From a bacterium (lineage in GTDB: Bacteria > Desulfobacterota > JAPLJL01), in contig JAQTNV010000006.1 in NCBI GenBank assembly GCA_028713675.1, positions 26,611 to 90,610 on the forward strand: a DNA stretch of 64,000 nt, written 5' to 3'. Made by a program: the position numbers and the translations under genes. Below are positions 53,215 to 62,800 of the stretch, in pieces. The notes beneath the pieces are model-generated. The model did not search any database and was not told the origin of the DNA. It saw nothing but the letters and a program-made list of their open reading frames with translations. How positions within the stretch are numbered: position 1 is the first letter of the stretch; each line of letters opens with the position of its first letter.

Positions 53215-53421
53215 CTAATAATTTTTAATAATTTCCACCAGCTTCTGCCCGCATCTTTCCAGGCAGAGCTCGCAGAAGGTGCATTCGTCCTCGTTGTCCG
53301 CGACCACCTTCACCTTGCCCCCCTCGATCCGAAAAATACCTACCGGGCAGACATCCAGGCAGGACTTGCACCCGTCCTGGCATTCTTCCGGGTTAAGTTT
53401 GACCGTCACAAACAAACCCAT
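53215..53421 (-). CDS. Two-[4Fe-4S] ferredoxin
   Basis: A 68-residue protein; the ATG at 53421 is preferred to GTG at 53427 because AGGAGG then lies at normal distance. Eight Cys: first group CQDGCKSCLDVCPVG with C-x3-C-x2-C-x3-C-P, second CTFCELCLERCGQ with C-x2-C-x2-C-x3-C. The extra residue in the first group and the Gly after the last Cys of the second (normally Pro) are unusual. It would carry electrons at low potential for an enzyme of this operon, for example a radical activase or dehydrogenase encoded elsewhere. 12 bases from the CoA-transferase gene. Confidence 0.9.
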   Translation of the reverse strand: MGLFVTVKLNPEECQDGCKSCLDVCPVGIFRIEGGKVKVVADNEDECTFCELCLERCGQKLVEIIKNY

Positions 53422-53461
53422 CTTCACCCTCCTTGCGATTAATTGTGAACCCTGGGAAACC

Positions 53462-54472
53462 TTATCGTTTTTTTCCCGCTTTCTTAGCTTTCCCGGTTTT
53501 TTTGATCTTTTTTGCCTGCGGTTTCGCCGGCCGGGATTTTTTCCGGGCGGCGGAGATCGCTTTCCCCGACTTTTTTACCCTTTCCTGAAGCATCTCCCGC
53601 AATGCTTTCGGAATATCGGAATAAACCTCCACCACCCTGACCCCGGCCTGCTGGAACAGGCGGGTCTTGTCCTTGGTGGCGCCCGAACCGGGGCGCACGA
53701 TCACGGAAGCATGGCCGAAACGCATCCCCGGCATGTTGTCCACGAATTTGCCCCCGAAAAAGGCCACCACCGGCTTGGTGAAGTGCCCGGGGATCCACTC
53801 GGCCAGAACATCCTCCTTGGTCCCGCCGGGTTCGCAGAAAAGCACCACCGCGTGGGTTTCGGGATCCTGCTCGAAAAGCGGGAAATAATCCAGGTAGGTC
53901 GAGCCCACCACCGAGTCCCCGCCCATCCCGATCGCGGTGCTGATCCCCATCCCGGCGTTGGAGATGAGGTTGGCCACCTCGGTGCACATCCCGCCGCTCC
54001 GGGAAACCACCCCGATGTGTCCGGGCCGGAAGGCCCGCTCCGGGTTGTTGCCCCCGAGAAAACCGAGCTTGGCCTTCTTCGCCGGGCTGATCACGCCGGG
54101 CGAATTGGGCCCGATGATCTTTACTCCCTTGAGGTCGGCATAGGCCACCATCTCGATCACGTCCCGCTTGGGAATCCGCTCGGTCAGGCACGCGATCGGG
54201 GAGAGGCCGCCGTCGGCCGCCTCCATCACGGCATCCTTGGCGAAAGCCGGGGGTACGGACACAACCGCGGCGTTGGCTTTCTGCTTTTCCACTGCTTCCT
54301 TCACCGTGTCAAAGACCGGGATCCCGTGCACTTTCTGCCCCTGCTTGCCGGGGGTCACGCCGGCCACCACCTTCGACCCGTAGTCCATCATGTCTTTGGT
54401 AAAGGTCGCGGCTTCCCGGCCGGTGATTCCCTGCACCAGAATCCGGGTTTTTTCGTTGATCAGAATCGACAT
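53462..54472 (-). CDS. Succinyl-CoA ligase alpha-subunit-like protein with Lys-rich tail
   Basis: Alpha subunit of an ADP-forming acyl-CoA ligase. CoA-binding part: LVQGITGREAATFTKDMMDYG (12-32), IGPNSPGVISP (120-130); the phosphorylated His254 lies in MRFGHASVIV. Residues about 298-336 are an extra tail made almost entirely of Lys, Arg, Ala, Pro and Gly (e.g. KPQAKKIKKTGKAKKAGKKR), absent from normal SucD. Pairs with the beta subunit gene 14 bases upstream. Substrate need not be succinate: the beta subunit departs from SucC at the nucleotide/CoA interface. Confidence 0.88.
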   Translation of the reverse strand: MSILINEKTRILVQGITGREAATFTKDMMDYGSKVVAGVTPGKQGQKVHGIPVFDTVKEAVEKQKANAAVVSVPPAFAKDAVMEAADGGLSPIACLTERIPKRDVIEMVAYADLKGVKIIGPNSPGVISPAKKAKLGFLGGNNPERAFRPGHIGVVSRSGGMCTEVANLISNAGMGISTAIGMGGDSVVGSTYLDYFPLFEQDPETHAVVLFCEPGGTKEDVLAEWIPGHFTKPVVAFFGGKFVDNMPGMRFGHASVIVRPGSGATKDKTRLFQQAGVRVVEVYSDIPKALREMLQERVKKSGKAISAARKKSRPAKPQAKKIKKTGKAKKAGKKR

Positions 54473-54486
54473 GCTTAGCCTCCGTT

Positions 54487-55683
54487 TCAGCTCCTGCCCA
54501 TTTGGCAGATATATTGCGCCGCCTCATCCATGGTGTGGGTGCGGTCGAAATACTTGATCCCATATTTATCCAGGATCCGGAAACCCTCGTCTTCCCATGC
54601 CCCGGGAACCCGGAAAACCACCGGGAAGTTCCTCGGGTCGAGGCCCCGGTTCAGCATCCCCTTGATCACCCCCCTGGCGACCAGGTCCACCCGGGTGTTG
54701 GAAAGAACGTTGGTGACCACCGCCAGGCGTTTGACCCCCGGCTTGGAAAGGATCAGCTCGGTCAGGAGCTGGAGCTTCCTGACTGTGGGGTTCCCCCCGA
54801 TCTCGCAGTAATTCGCCGGCTTGCCCCCGTATTTCAGGATCGCATCGAACACGGTCAGGCTTGCCCCGCCGCCCCCGATGATCAGGGCGGTGTCGCCGTC
54901 GAATTCCACCACCCGCCCGGCCACGCCGCGGTGGTCCACCCGGTCGATCTCCGCCCCTTTCCTCTCGAGCTCGGTAGGTTCCCGCCCTCTTTCCTCGCGG
55001 GGAAAGATCCCCAGCGATTCGAGTTCCTTCTGACGGAAAATGGCATCGTCATCAATCTCCACCCGGCAATCGGCCGCCAGGTAGGAACCATCTTTGGTTT
55101 TGACCAGGGGATTGATCTCCGCCACGCTGGCGTCAAATTTCTGCACCAGGGCATAAAGCCGGCTCACAATATTGCCCAGCGCCCCCAGCCCCTTGTCCGT
55201 GGCCCCCAGATGCTTGGCCAGCTCTTTGGCCCGGAAGCCGGGAACCCCGATGAAGGGATCAACGAGAGCCCGGGCGAAGCCGGCCCCGGGTTTCTGGGCG
55301 ATCGCCTCCACCTCGACCCCGCCGGTTTTCCCGGCCAGGAGAATCATCCGTTTGTTGATCTCGTCAATCGTGATCCCGAGGTACATCTCCTCGACGATCT
55401 CCAGTTTCTTCTCCACTAAAACCTTCTCCACCTTGCGGTCGCGGACCCGGGTGGCCAGCATTTCGCGGGTGACCTTCTCCGCTTCCCCTGGATCCGAGGC
55501 GAACCTGACCCCGCCGGCCTTGCCCCGGCCGCCAAGGAGGATCTGGGCCTTCACCACCACCTCCCCCTTGATTTCCCCGGCTACCTCCCGGGCCTTCTCC
55601 GGGGAATCCACCATTTTCCCGGCCGGGACCGGGATCCCCACCTTCTGGGCCAGGATTTTTCCTTCGTATTCATAAAGCCGCAT
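54487..55683 (-). CDS. Succinyl-CoA ligase beta-subunit-like ATP-grasp protein
   Basis: A 398-residue ATP-grasp subunit. Start MRLYEYEGKILAQKVGIPVP, nucleotide-binding KAQILLGGRGKAGGVRF (45-61), EEMYLGITID, AEINPLV (about 192-198). In SucC the next part reads VNGAGLAMAT..D and NFLDVGG; here it is IGGGGASLTVFDAI and NYCEIGGNPT, closer to the ATP-citrate-lyase/citryl-CoA type of sequence. This suggests an ADP-forming ligase for a different acid. It follows the glycyl radical enzyme in the operon after 206 bases. Strong GGAGG before its ATG. Confidence 0.88.
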   Translation of the reverse strand: MRLYEYEGKILAQKVGIPVPAGKMVDSPEKAREVAGEIKGEVVVKAQILLGGRGKAGGVRFASDPGEAEKVTREMLATRVRDRKVEKVLVEKKLEIVEEMYLGITIDEINKRMILLAGKTGGVEVEAIAQKPGAGFARALVDPFIGVPGFRAKELAKHLGATDKGLGALGNIVSRLYALVQKFDASVAEINPLVKTKDGSYLAADCRVEIDDDAIFRQKELESLGIFPREERGREPTELERKGAEIDRVDHRGVAGRVVEFDGDTALIIGGGGASLTVFDAILKYGGKPANYCEIGGNPTVRKLQLLTELILSKPGVKRLAVVTNVLSNTRVDLVARGVIKGMLNRGLDPRNFPVVFRVPGAWEDEGFRILDKYGIKYFDRTHTMDEAAQYICQMGRS

Positions 55684-55889
55684 AAATCATTCCTCCGTTC
55701 TCTGTCTGGTTTTCGACCAAGGATCAGCTTTCAGCACCTGGGCATTGGCCATTCTCCATACCGATGTCAATGGTTTATCAAAAAGGGATTGAAAATGGAA
55801 GCCTTTTTCGCGGATGGACGATCCCGTAGGCAGACGAATCCGCTCGAAATGCTGAGGGCTGGTGGTTCTTTAATATCCCGGAACTGATT

Positions 55890-58394
55890 TCAGCGGCCCG
55901 GGCCCCGGTTCGAATTCGCCACCCGCTGGATGATCTCATCCTGGGCCGCTTGGGTGAGGTCGGTAAAATAAGCGCAGTAGCCGGCCACCCGGACGGTCAG
56001 CCAGCGGAATTTATCCGGGTCCTTCTGGGCGTCCCGGAGAACGGCTTCATCCAGGACATTGAACTGCACCTGCATCCCCCCGAGCCGGAAATAAGACCGG
56101 AGCAGTGAGACAAACAGGCTCCCGTTGTTCCCGGGGGCGAACACCCTGGGATCAAGCCCCATGGTCAGGTTGGAGCCGTTGGCGGCTTCGGTGAAATCGA
56201 TCGCGGCGACCGAGCGCAGGAAGGCGGTCGGGCCTTTCCGGGTCCCCGCGGCGGAGGGCGAGATCCCCAGGGAGAGAGGTTCCCCTGCCCCCCTCCCGGA
56301 AGGTAGCGCCCCCACCCATTTTCCGAAGGGGATATGGCAGGTCACACTGTAATATCCCGGAATATAAAATCCTCCCCGGGGGTTCCGGTGTTTTTTCACC
56401 TCCCGGGCATAGATCTGAAACACCTCGTTGGCGTACTTCTCCGCCCGGCCCTCGTCATCGCCGTACTTGGGAACCCGATTGGTCAGGTAGGCTTTCAGGT
56501 CCGGGTCGTGGGCGAAATCCTCCCTCAGGGCTTTCAGCAAATCCGTCATGGTCAGACGCTTCCGGGCAAAGACCGCCTCGTCAATCGCCGCCAGGGCATC
56601 GGCCACCGAGCCGACGCCCACCCCCTGGACGCCGGTAAAATCATACCGGGCGCCGCCGGAGGTCACGTCCTTTTTCTTTTCCAGCGTGTCCTGGATCAGC
56701 GCGGACAGGAGCGGCGAGGGGAAATATTCCTTATGGGCGGAGGAAAGCACGTTGGTCCCCCGGACCATCTGGTGGACGAGATAAGAAACCTGGGCGGTGA
56801 AGGCCTTCAGCACGTCTTCCATCGAGGCAAAATCCTCCGCCCGTCCGGTCTCGGGACCGATTTTCTGCTTCAGCATCGGGCTGACCCCGTTATTCAGGGC
56901 GAGTTCCAGGCACAACCCGAGATTCAGGAGCGCCGCGTCCGTGGAACCGAACGACCGGCCCTGGGGATTGGGTTCCACGCAGCCCAAGGGGGCGTAATCC
57001 CGGGCGTCTTCCAGACTCGCCCCGACCTTCTGCATGGCCGGGATGATCACCTCATCGTTGTAAACCGAGGGGTGCGGGCTTCCGCTCGCGATGCTGGTTT
57101 CGATGGCGCGGAGATAATCCGGGGGACTCGCCGGGTTGACCCGGGCGAAAAGATTGGGCTGGTGCGTGTTGACCTCGCGGATGGATTCGAGGATCAGGCC
57201 GGTGAGCTCGTTGGTGGCGTCCCGGCCCTCCCGGTCCACCCCTCCGATCACCGCCCCCTGGCTCGTCATCAGCCCGCTGAAATACTGGTTGAAAAGCTCC
57301 GGGAACAGGGGAGGAAAGCCCGACATCTTGATCCAGAGGCACTGGAGAAGCTCCTTGGCCTGTTCCCGGGTCAGACGGCCCCCGTCAATGTCCTTCCGAT
57401 AGAGCGGGTAGAGATACTGGTCCACCCGTCCGAGGGAAATGGATTCCTCGTAATTCTCATGATGGAGGGCAACCTGGGTCAGCCAGACCGCCTGGAGGGC
57501 CTCCGCGAAGGTCCGGGCGGGATTACGGGGGACGTTCTTCAGGTTTTCGGAGATGGTTTCCAGTTCCGTTTTCCGGACCGGGTCATTTTCTCTCCGCGCC
57601 AGGTTTTCGGCCTCGCCGGCATACCTCTCCGCGAATTCCATTACCCCATTGGCCGCGATGATCACCGATTCCAGGAAAATCCTTTCCTGGCGATACTCGG
57701 TCTGCTTGAGCTTCTCTTCGGCCTGCTCCCAGATCCACCCGAAACCTTGCTCCACCACTCTCTGGTAATCCGGGGTCACGTGCGAGATCCCGGCAAACTC
57801 GGTCAGGACCATGACCCCTTCCAGGGCAAAAAGCCGGAAGGGGGTGAAGCCGATCGGCCTCCTTTTCAGGGAACCCAGGTTGACCGCGGCCAGGTCCAGG
57901 AGCTTTCTTCTCCAGGCCACCGGCATCCTCCGGAGCGCTGCGACCCCCAGCTTGACCGCCCCCGGCGCCCAGCCCCCGCGCTTGCGATTTCGCAGCAGCG
58001 TGGAAATCGCGCGGTCCGCGACGGTTTTTCCCAGCCAGAAGGGGAAAATATCCTTCTCCAGTTCCCGGGCTTCCGCTTCGGTGAGGGCAAAGGGATTGTC
58101 CTTACGGAGATGGATCTTCCGAAGTTCGGGCCAGAGGGCAACGCTGTCAAACTCGGGAAAAAGAAGCGCCCCCATCTTTTTTTCAGTCATCGCCCCCACG
58201 ATCAATTCGCCGGGGTAAATCCTGACCGGAACATGGTTGAGGGCATATCGGACCGCTTCGGCCCGGAGCAAAGGGGGCTCGAGATATTGGTTGGCCTGGA
58301 AATAACGGGTGATCCACCGCGCCCGCTCCAGGCTGATCGGCCGGGGGCTGACGTAAAGGTCCTGCTTTAGGCTTTCAATCCGCGGGGTCGGCAT
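55890..58394 (-). CDS. Glycyl radical enzyme (PFL/dehydratase-lyase superfamily)
   Basis: Oxygen-sensitive radical enzyme, 834 residues. The radical Gly805 lies in TVRVAGYCAYF, and the thiyl-radical Cys472 in APLGCVEPNPQG. GCVEP, with Glu474 two residues after Cys, marks the dehydratase/lyase branch (glycerol and diol dehydratase, choline lyase, isethionate lyase) rather than pyruvate formate-lyase. YNDEVIIPAM (445-454) and RGGFYIPGYYSVTCHIPFG (673-691) agree. After Cys the usual GWHDAAFFN is GSTDAALLN (483-491), so the pocket differs and the substrate is unknown. No activase gene is in the window. First gene of the operon; no good ribosome binding site is seen. Confidence 0.9.
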   Translation of the reverse strand: MPTPRIESLKQDLYVSPRPISLERARWITRYFQANQYLEPPLLRAEAVRYALNHVPVRIYPGELIVGAMTEKKMGALLFPEFDSVALWPELRKIHLRKDNPFALTEAEARELEKDIFPFWLGKTVADRAISTLLRNRKRGGWAPGAVKLGVAALRRMPVAWRRKLLDLAAVNLGSLKRRPIGFTPFRLFALEGVMVLTEFAGISHVTPDYQRVVEQGFGWIWEQAEEKLKQTEYRQERIFLESVIIAANGVMEFAERYAGEAENLARRENDPVRKTELETISENLKNVPRNPARTFAEALQAVWLTQVALHHENYEESISLGRVDQYLYPLYRKDIDGGRLTREQAKELLQCLWIKMSGFPPLFPELFNQYFSGLMTSQGAVIGGVDREGRDATNELTGLILESIREVNTHQPNLFARVNPASPPDYLRAIETSIASGSPHPSVYNDEVIIPAMQKVGASLEDARDYAPLGCVEPNPQGRSFGSTDAALLNLGLCLELALNNGVSPMLKQKIGPETGRAEDFASMEDVLKAFTAQVSYLVHQMVRGTNVLSSAHKEYFPSPLLSALIQDTLEKKKDVTSGGARYDFTGVQGVGVGSVADALAAIDEAVFARKRLTMTDLLKALREDFAHDPDLKAYLTNRVPKYGDDEGRAEKYANEVFQIYAREVKKHRNPRGGFYIPGYYSVTCHIPFGKWVGALPSGRGAGEPLSLGISPSAAGTRKGPTAFLRSVAAIDFTEAANGSNLTMGLDPRVFAPGNNGSLFVSLLRSYFRLGGMQVQFNVLDEAVLRDAQKDPDKFRWLTVRVAGYCAYFTDLTQAAQDEIIQRVANSNRGPGR

Positions 58395-58441
58395 AGCGTC
58401 AGAGAAATAGTTTGCAGGAAATGGTTTTATGGTAAAAACAT

Positions 58442-58455
58442 ATAAAATATTTTAT
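58442..58455. promoter_or_regulatory. Palindrome ATAAAATATTTTAT upstream of the glycyl radical enzyme
   Basis: A perfect 14-base palindrome 47 bases before the start codon at 58394. A TATAAT-like sequence on the minus strand lies about 50 bases further upstream. Could be an operator; the binding protein is not identifiable. Confidence 0.35.
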
Positions 58456-58605
58456 CACATCCGCTCCAGAACCGAATTATTAACAGCGAGAATATTGATT
58501 ATATTGGATTTGTAAAAACACCTGTCTTAATCCCTCACCTTCTTGTTGCCTACGGCGGAAGGAAATTGTTAATCAGTAGGTTTGATTGTTCGGAAGTCTT
58601 CGAGA

Positions 58606-59235
58606 TTAAAAATTATAAAGGAATGCCAAGCCCGCCTGATTTTTCCAAATGATCGGATTAAATGAAAACTTTTTCTTTTTCATTTTGTTCATAAAATCTT
58701 CATCGTCCTTGCTGCCCCGATTATATTTGTTGACACTCAAGCCATGACTTATTATCTCGCCAGCATAAATAAGGGAAGCAATCGTTATTCCTGGGATAAA
58801 ACCGGCATACATATATTTATCAAAAACCTTCGGGGTGTCGTCATTCATGGAGAGAAAATACCCACTCGCGACAAATAATCCGCCGATCAAAATCTTCGAA
58901 ATATCGGCGGCGATGGTCAATCCTACGCTGGACTTAAGATAAATATCGGAAGGCAAAGTGCCCAAACCCATTAGAAAAACACCTCCAAATTGTAATCCTT
59001 GAAAACAAGATAAACGGGGTCCAGGTTCATCATGAGATACATTTTTTCCCGCTGGTTGGGACGCACAATATGCGGATGAGCCACCAATTATCGCAAGGGG
59101 AATGGCATCCATGGTAAAAGTTAACCAATAACTTTTAGGTTTGGGATGAGCAAGTAGTTCGTTATCAGCCAAGGCTAATGAGGGGAAAAATATGGAGAAA
59201 AGAATGAATATTAAAGCAAATATCAATTTCTTCAT
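58606..59235 (-). CDS. Hypothetical membrane protein, AT-rich gene
   Basis: A 209-residue protein with a signal peptide (1-23, SLALADN), then three or so hydrophobic segments (about 47-60, 83-100, 108-125, 145-165) separated by short polar loops, and a Lys-rich end KKKKFSFNPIIWKNQAGLAFLYNF. The terminal Phe and the FNPIIWKNQAGLAF pattern might be a strand. Not recognised. Its codons are A/T-ending, unlike all neighbours to the left, and the surrounding 58.4-59.8 kb is AT-rich, which suggests recent transfer. Confidence 0.65.
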   Translation of the reverse strand: MKKLIFALIFILFSIFFPSLALADNELLAHPKPKSYWLTFTMDAIPLAIIGGSSAYCASQPAGKNVSHDEPGPRLSCFQGLQFGGVFLMGLGTLPSDIYLKSSVGLTIAADISKILIGGLFVASGYFLSMNDDTPKVFDKYMYAGFIPGITIASLIYAGEIISHGLSVNKYNRGSKDDEDFMNKMKKKKFSFNPIIWKNQAGLAFLYNF

Positions 59236-59377
59236 TATAGTTCCAGAAAGAAGAAGCTTTAATATTTTCTGATTGTTTTAATTAATTGTCAAAAAACTGA
59301 TTGAGGGAAGATATAAAACGAGGGCAAAGATACCAAACAAGAAAGATAAACAAACCAAAACCAGGAGCAAACTTTTT

Positions 59378-59560
59378 CTAGGCGTTTCCTTTCAGACCGG
59401 TTTCAATTCCAAAAGTGATAGACTCGACCGGCACCTGTTCCTTATTTTTTTCTTCCTCGACAATCTGATCAAAATTGTAAACCAGCTTTTCCAGGTGTCT
59501 GCTCGTGACAAAAATCAACATCGCTTTGTTGTCCCCGACTTTATTGTTGGTTTTGATCAT
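59378..59560 (-). CDS. Hypothetical 60-residue protein
   Basis: Small soluble protein with a strong AAAGGAG site seven bases before its ATG. Sequence is mixed alpha/beta (AMLIFVTSRHLEKLVYNFDQIVEEEKN in two parts, then VESITFGIETGLKG). No Cys, no membrane segment, no family recognised. The end SITFGIETGLKGNA is short of charged residues and may pack against a partner. Lies in the same AT-rich stretch as the gene at 58606 and may be transferred with it. Confidence 0.55.
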   Translation of the reverse strand: MIKTNNKVGDNKAMLIFVTSRHLEKLVYNFDQIVEEEKNKEQVPVESITFGIETGLKGNA

Positions 59561-59861
59561 TGTCCTTCTCCTTTCGTCCCGTGAAGATCAAACCCATCGC
59601 AGATATAAACATGCAAATTCTGTTCCAAAGTATTTTTTAAAAATAATGACCATCACTAAACAATAAATATTCAAGTAATATCAAATAGTTAATAAATATA
59701 TTACAAAATATCTTGGATATGTTTAATGGAAATTTGATCGATCAAATTACTTAAGGTAATGTCAAAAATTTGAGCATTAATGAATAAACCCGCAAACGAA
59801 AAGGGCGGGTCAATGACCCGCCCCTCCCCCTATCCCCCCGGCCCTCGCGGGCCGAAGCTAA
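59561..59861. other. 301-base AT-rich gap
   Basis: Very AT-rich, with no gene seen. At its left end is the small gene's ribosome binding site; at its right end is the terminator of the giant gene (59797-59823). Confidence 0.5.
59797..59823 (-). terminator. Intrinsic terminator of the giant repeat-protein gene
   Basis: On the minus strand: GGGCGGGTC, loop ATT, GACCCGCCC (59803-59823), then TTTTCGTTT. Perfect 9-base stem, 38 bases beyond the stop codon. Confidence 0.9.
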
Positions 59862-62800
59862 TTACGGCTCCAGACCGAACACATTCACGGGGTTGGACCT
59901 GTTTATTATCGTCCCGTCCCCGATTTGCCCGTCGGCATTGTTACCCCAACATTTAATCCCGCCGGTATTGGAAAGAATACAGTTCTGATAACTCCCGGCC
60001 GACAACGAGGTGACCAGCACATCAAGTCCGCTGACATCAACGGGCCCGTATCTGACTGCGGTAGTCCCGTCCCCTATCTCCCCTTTCGCGTTATATCCCC
60101 AGCACTTCACTCCGCTGTAGATAAGAGCGCAGGAATGATTATACCCCACGGAGATTGCGCTGGCCCCGCTGGAAAATCCCGCCACGTCAACCGGGACATG
60201 GCTTTCCCCGGTAGTCCCGTCCCCGAGCCCTCCGAAATCGTTGCCGCCCCAGCACTTCACTCCGCCGGAGATGGTGAGAGCGCAGGTGTGTAAATGTCCG
60301 GTGGAGATTGCGCTGACCCCGCTGGAAAGTCCGGTTACGTCAACGGGGGTACTCCGACTGGCGATTGTTCCGTCCCCCAGTTGTCCTCTGTGGTTCTGGC
60401 CCCAGCATTTCACCCCTCCGGAAGCGGTCAGCGCGCAGGTTTGATTTCCCCGGGCGGAAATGGCGACTACCCCGCTCGTAAGCCCAGCCACATCTACAGG
60501 TGTCATGCTGCAGAACTGGCCGGTGTGGCAGGTATCCGGACCGTTCGTGTTTCCATTGCCCAACTGACCAAGAGCTGCCGAACCCCAGCACTTCACCCCG
60601 CCGGAGGAAGTCAAGGCGCAGGTATGCGAGTCACCGAGAACAATGGCGATTACACCGCTGGAAAGCCCAGCCACATCAACCGCGGTGGTCTGGTTCGTCA
60701 CCGTCCCGTCCCCTACCTGGCCGTAATAGTTGTAACCCCAGCACTTCACTCCGCCGGAAGAAGTCACCGCGCAGGTATGATAATATCCGGCGGAAACGGT
60801 GACTATCCCGCCGGACAGCCCGGAGACGTCGATCGGGTAATTACTGTGGTAATCCGTTATCAATCCGATACCCAGGCTCCCAAAATGGTTTAAGCCCCAA
60901 CACTTTACCCCGCCGGAATTGGTAACCGTGCAGGTGTGACTGTACCCGCTTGATACCACCCCCACATGTCCAAGGCTGGGACCGGTAGTGGCGGAAACCG
61001 CGTTGGAATAATCGGACACCCCGAAAGAGCTATAAGCGAACACCCGATAATAATAGGCCGTGCTCGAGGTCAGGCTGGGATCGGAGAACAGATTGATGTT
61101 GGCGGGCACGGAAGCAACCACAAAGTATATCCCGGATTCACCGGTCTTCCGCTCGATTTTAAATCCGCTCTCATTGTTGGAATTATCCGTCCAGGTCAGA
61201 TTGATTTGAGAAGCGGAAACAGCGCTGGCATTAAGATCGGAGGGATCCGCGATATTACAGCTCGGAGATAACACGTAAACTTCATCCGAATAGCCTGAAC
61301 TCGGATAGGAATTATATGCATAGACCCGATAATAATATCCCGTGTTGGAGAGGAAACCCGAATCATAATATTCCGTGCTATCCGCGGGAATCGAATCCAC
61401 CAATTCATAATTGCCGCCTTCGATCTTGCGTTCGATCCGGAAACCTTCCTCGTTAATGGAATTATCCATCCAGCCCAGATGAATCTGCAAACAGGATTCA
61501 GCCGGAACCGTAGCCGCCAGATCGGAAGGCGCAGCGACGCACATATCATCCGGGGTGGTATTTACATCGCAGTCATTATCAATGCCATCGCAAATCTCCG
61601 GGGCGCCCTTATAAACAGCGGGATTGCCGTCATTGCAATCCAGATTGTCTGACAGGTACCCGGCCGGCTGGGAGCAGGCCAAGGTCATCCCGTCCGGATA
61701 GCCATGACCGTCGCCATCGGCATCCCGGTAATAGATATTCTTAACCCCGTTGTCCAGGACCCCGTCGCAGTCGTTATCCAGGCCGTCACAGACTTCCGCC
61801 ACCGGTTCAATACTGCCGGCGCACGGACCCCAGCCGCCGCCGACGCAAGTCTGGATCCCCTTCCGGCACTCTCCCACCGCGGAACTGCCGCAGGAACGGG
61901 TTTCCCCGTTGACACAGGAACAGCCCTCATCCACAGCCCCGCTGCAGTTTTCGTCATTCACTCCATCGCAAATCTCGGTGCCGATCGGGCTGATGAGTGC
62001 GTTATTGTCATTACAGTCGGTATGATCGGCAAGATAACCGGCGGGAGGGATACAGGCCAGGATGGAGTTGCTGATATTACCAAACCCATCCAGGTCGGAA
62101 TCCAGGTAATAAGTGTTCTTCACCCCTTCATCCACGACCCCATCGCAGTCGTTGTCAACCCCGTCGCACACTTCGACCGCGCCCGGATTCGCGGACTGAA
62201 TACCGTCGTTGCAATCACCAGCCCGGGAAACATACCCGGCGGGAGCGGAGCAGGCGTAGACGGATTTCGTCGAATCGCCCCAGCCGTCACCATCCGCGTC
62301 CCGGTAAAAGAGATTCTTTACCGCTTCATCAACGACGTTATCGCAGTTGTTATCCAGACCGTCACAAACCTCGTTGGAGGGAAATACCTCGCCCAGACAG
62401 GAGCTCCAGACTCCACCGGAACATGCCTTTTGCCCGCTCCGGCACTCCCCGATCTCCGCGGTTCCGGCCGGGCCGGCATAGCAGGTCTCCACCGCGCCCT
62501 CGGTGCAGAAGGGAACCACCTGGCAGGCCGGGTTCGAACTCCCTGAATTCCCCGCCTCGTTGTAGGCGAAAACCCGGTAGCAATAGCAGTTACCCGGAGC
62601 GACCAGCGAATCGGCGTAAGAAACCGCATTTTCACCGAGCACCGCCACTTCCACATATCCCTTGTTGTATACCGTCGGCCAATCTTCACTGTCCCCGCCT
62701 TCGCTGCAGGGGCCGCTTAAAATCTGGCGCTTGGTTATCTTGTAACCGATTTCGCGGTTCTTCTCATTCCAGATCAAAGATACCCGGTCCGGAAGCACGC

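Noticed and set aside
56334..58370. 678-codon plus-strand ORF opposite the glycyl radical enzyme
   Set aside because: Antisense shadow: Pro/Gly/Arg-rich, no domain, and the minus-strand gene is unambiguous.
58490..58540. Sigma-70 promoter for the glycyl radical enzyme
   Set aside because: A TATAAT is present on the minus strand, but no -35 hexamer lies at a 16-18 base spacing.
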